From Puniceicoccales bacterium (lineage in GTDB: Bacteria; Verrucomicrobiota; Verrucomicrobiia; Opitutales; JAIRKQ01): DNA of 6,411 nt. Position 1 is the first letter of the stretch. Every line of letters starts with the position of its first letter. The DNA lies in the NCBI GenBank assembly GCA_031266155.1, contig JAISBO010000067.1, forward strand, positions 1 through 6,411. The letters are read 5' to 3'. The translations under genes were made by a program, and so were the position numbers. Under the pieces are notes generated by a model. That model was given only the letters and a program-made list of their open reading frames with translations, did not search any database and was not told the origin of the DNA. This document shows, one piece after another, positions 5,371 to 6,411 of this stretch.

Positions 5371-6411
5371 ATGAAAAAACAAACGGAGATAAATTTCACA
5401 AAAACAACGCTTCTAGAATTGCCAATTCCGTCGAAAGGGAAAATAAAATTTCACGATACAAAAGAAAAGGGATTAAGTTTGTATGTGACAGCGACCGGAC
5501 ATAAGAGCTTCATGATACGGAGGAGAATAAAAGGGCAACAAAAAGAAATAATTCTAGGGCATTTCCCTGATATGACGGTGGAGCTAGCAAGGAAAGCAGC
5601 TCAGAAAATAAAAGGGCAAATAGCGGAAGGGAAGAACCCCTGTGAAGAGAAAGAAAAAATAGCTGCCGAAAAAACATTTGGAGAAGCGTTTGAGCTATTC
5701 ATAGAACGATATGCTAAAATAGAAAAAAAAGAAAAACAAGTCAAAGAGGATGAACGGCAAGTGAACAGATTTCTTCAACGCTGGTTTATGCGCCCCCTAT
5801 CATCGATAACCAAAAATGAAGTAGAAGAACTCCATGACCGCGTAGGGAGGGAAAATGGGAAATATGAATCTAATAGGCTTTTGGAACGCATTCGATCAAT
5901 TTACAACAAAATGATAAATTGGGGATTAACAGGGATCAACCCTACCACAGGTATATATAAATTCAAGGAGCATAAGAGGGACCGGTTTATACTGCACGAC
6001 GAACTACCGAAATTCATGGAAGCGTTGGAAATGGAACCGAACAGGGCCATGAGGGACTTTTTTTTGATATGTTTGTATACGGGTGCCCGCTGTGGGAATG
6101 TGCTGAGCATGAGATGGGAAGACATAGACTTTTCCATAAATGAGTGGAGGATACTCGATACGAAAAATGGGGAGCCTGTGAGGATTCCACTGATCGGAGA
6201 AGCCCTAGAAATCCTAGACGACCGATCCTGGATAAAAGTCATCAATGCCATGGGTATTCCCCGGCCATGGCAAGAGCGGGCATTTGGAAGAACCCAAGGC
6301 GGCATGGAAGAGGATACTGAACCGTGCGGGGTTGAAAAACCTACGAATCCACGACCTGAGAAGGACGTTAGCCAGCTATCAAGCGATAGCGGGAACAAGC
6401 TTGCTCATAAT
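5371..6411 (+). pseudogene. P4-type tyrosine integrase, frameshifted, partial at edge
   Basis: Tyrosine integrases catalyse site-specific recombination between attP and a tRNA attB. The N-terminal DUF4102-type domain (about residues 1-90) is seen as LPIPSKGKIKFHDTKEKGLS and, later, EIILGHFPDMTVELARKAAQ. A core-binding domain follows to about 200. The catalytic domain begins near DELPKFMEAL, with the first catalytic arginine R240 in LYTGARCGNVLSMRWEDID. After about base 6215 the expected protein moves to a second frame (RRPILDKSH, 6216-6242). Near 6245 it moves to a third (MPWVFPGHGKSGHLEEPKAA, then HDLRRT with the HxxR pair at 6350-6361). Each jump fits loss of one base. The original frame stays open to the window edge by chance, but its translation is meaningless there. 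The catalytic tyrosine lies beyond the window. ATG 5371 is the first start after a stop at 5338-5340; no clear ribosome site is present. Probably inactive unless the indels are sequencing errors. Confidence 0.85.

Noticed and set aside
5901..6398. Minus-strand open frame of 165 codons
   Set aside because: It is antisense to the integrase, whose motifs (TGAR, PWVFPG, HDLRRT) are clear on the plus strand.
1..6411. CRISPR array, toxin-antitoxin pair or known defence operon
   Set aside because: No regularly spaced repeats were seen, and no protein shows nuclease, ATPase, reverse transcriptase or toxin motifs.

Overview
The window looks like a bacterial chromosome of moderate-to-low GC from a Gram-negative lineage. 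The small heat-shock protein carries a secretion signal and the MarC-type protein is an inner-membrane family. The combination of a dimeric (all-alpha) dUTPase, an OGG1-type glycosylase and this release factor 1 tail reminds me of Verrucomicrobia/PVC bacteria (Opitutales or Puniceicoccales). That placement is recalled protein resemblance only and was not tested.

Layout, left to right. Bases 1-294 are the 3' end of prfA (release factor 1). Directly behind it is a GC-richer, frameshifted remnant of a phage tail-fibre-like gene (328 to about 850) on the same strand. Facing it on the minus strand are two unrecognised genes (823-1476 and 1601-1963), each with a good Shine-Dalgarno sequence and an inverted repeat close to its likely promoter. 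Further right on the minus strand are a dimeric dUTPase (2145-2516) and an exported small heat-shock protein (2574-3071). On the plus strand follows an 8-oxoguanine DNA glycosylase (3280-4083), which meets a minus-strand MarC-family membrane protein (4080-4784) tail to tail with overlapping stop codons. The stretch 4785-5151 has no convincing gene, only a MarC promoter and a very basic open frame without a start codon. The right end is the edge of an integrated element: the 3' half of a tRNA (probably Val, anticodon UAC) at 5152-5194, then an AT-rich leader with a tandem 11-bp repeat, then a P4-type tyrosine integrase gene (5371 to beyond the window end) whose C-terminal part is split across three reading frames.

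How they fit together: dUTPase keeps uracil out of DNA and the glycosylase removes oxidised guanine. With the heat-shock protein this is a small set of damage and stress functions, but the strands and gaps do not show one operon. Two traces of mobile DNA, the tail-fibre remnant and the tRNA-anchored integrase, flank the conserved genes, and both carry frameshifts. I did not find an evident new defence system. The most unusual items are the secreted heat-shock protein with heptad repeats and a CHCH motif, the AT-only palindrome touching its start codon, and the split tRNA attachment site whose anticodon stem symmetry is kept at the junction.
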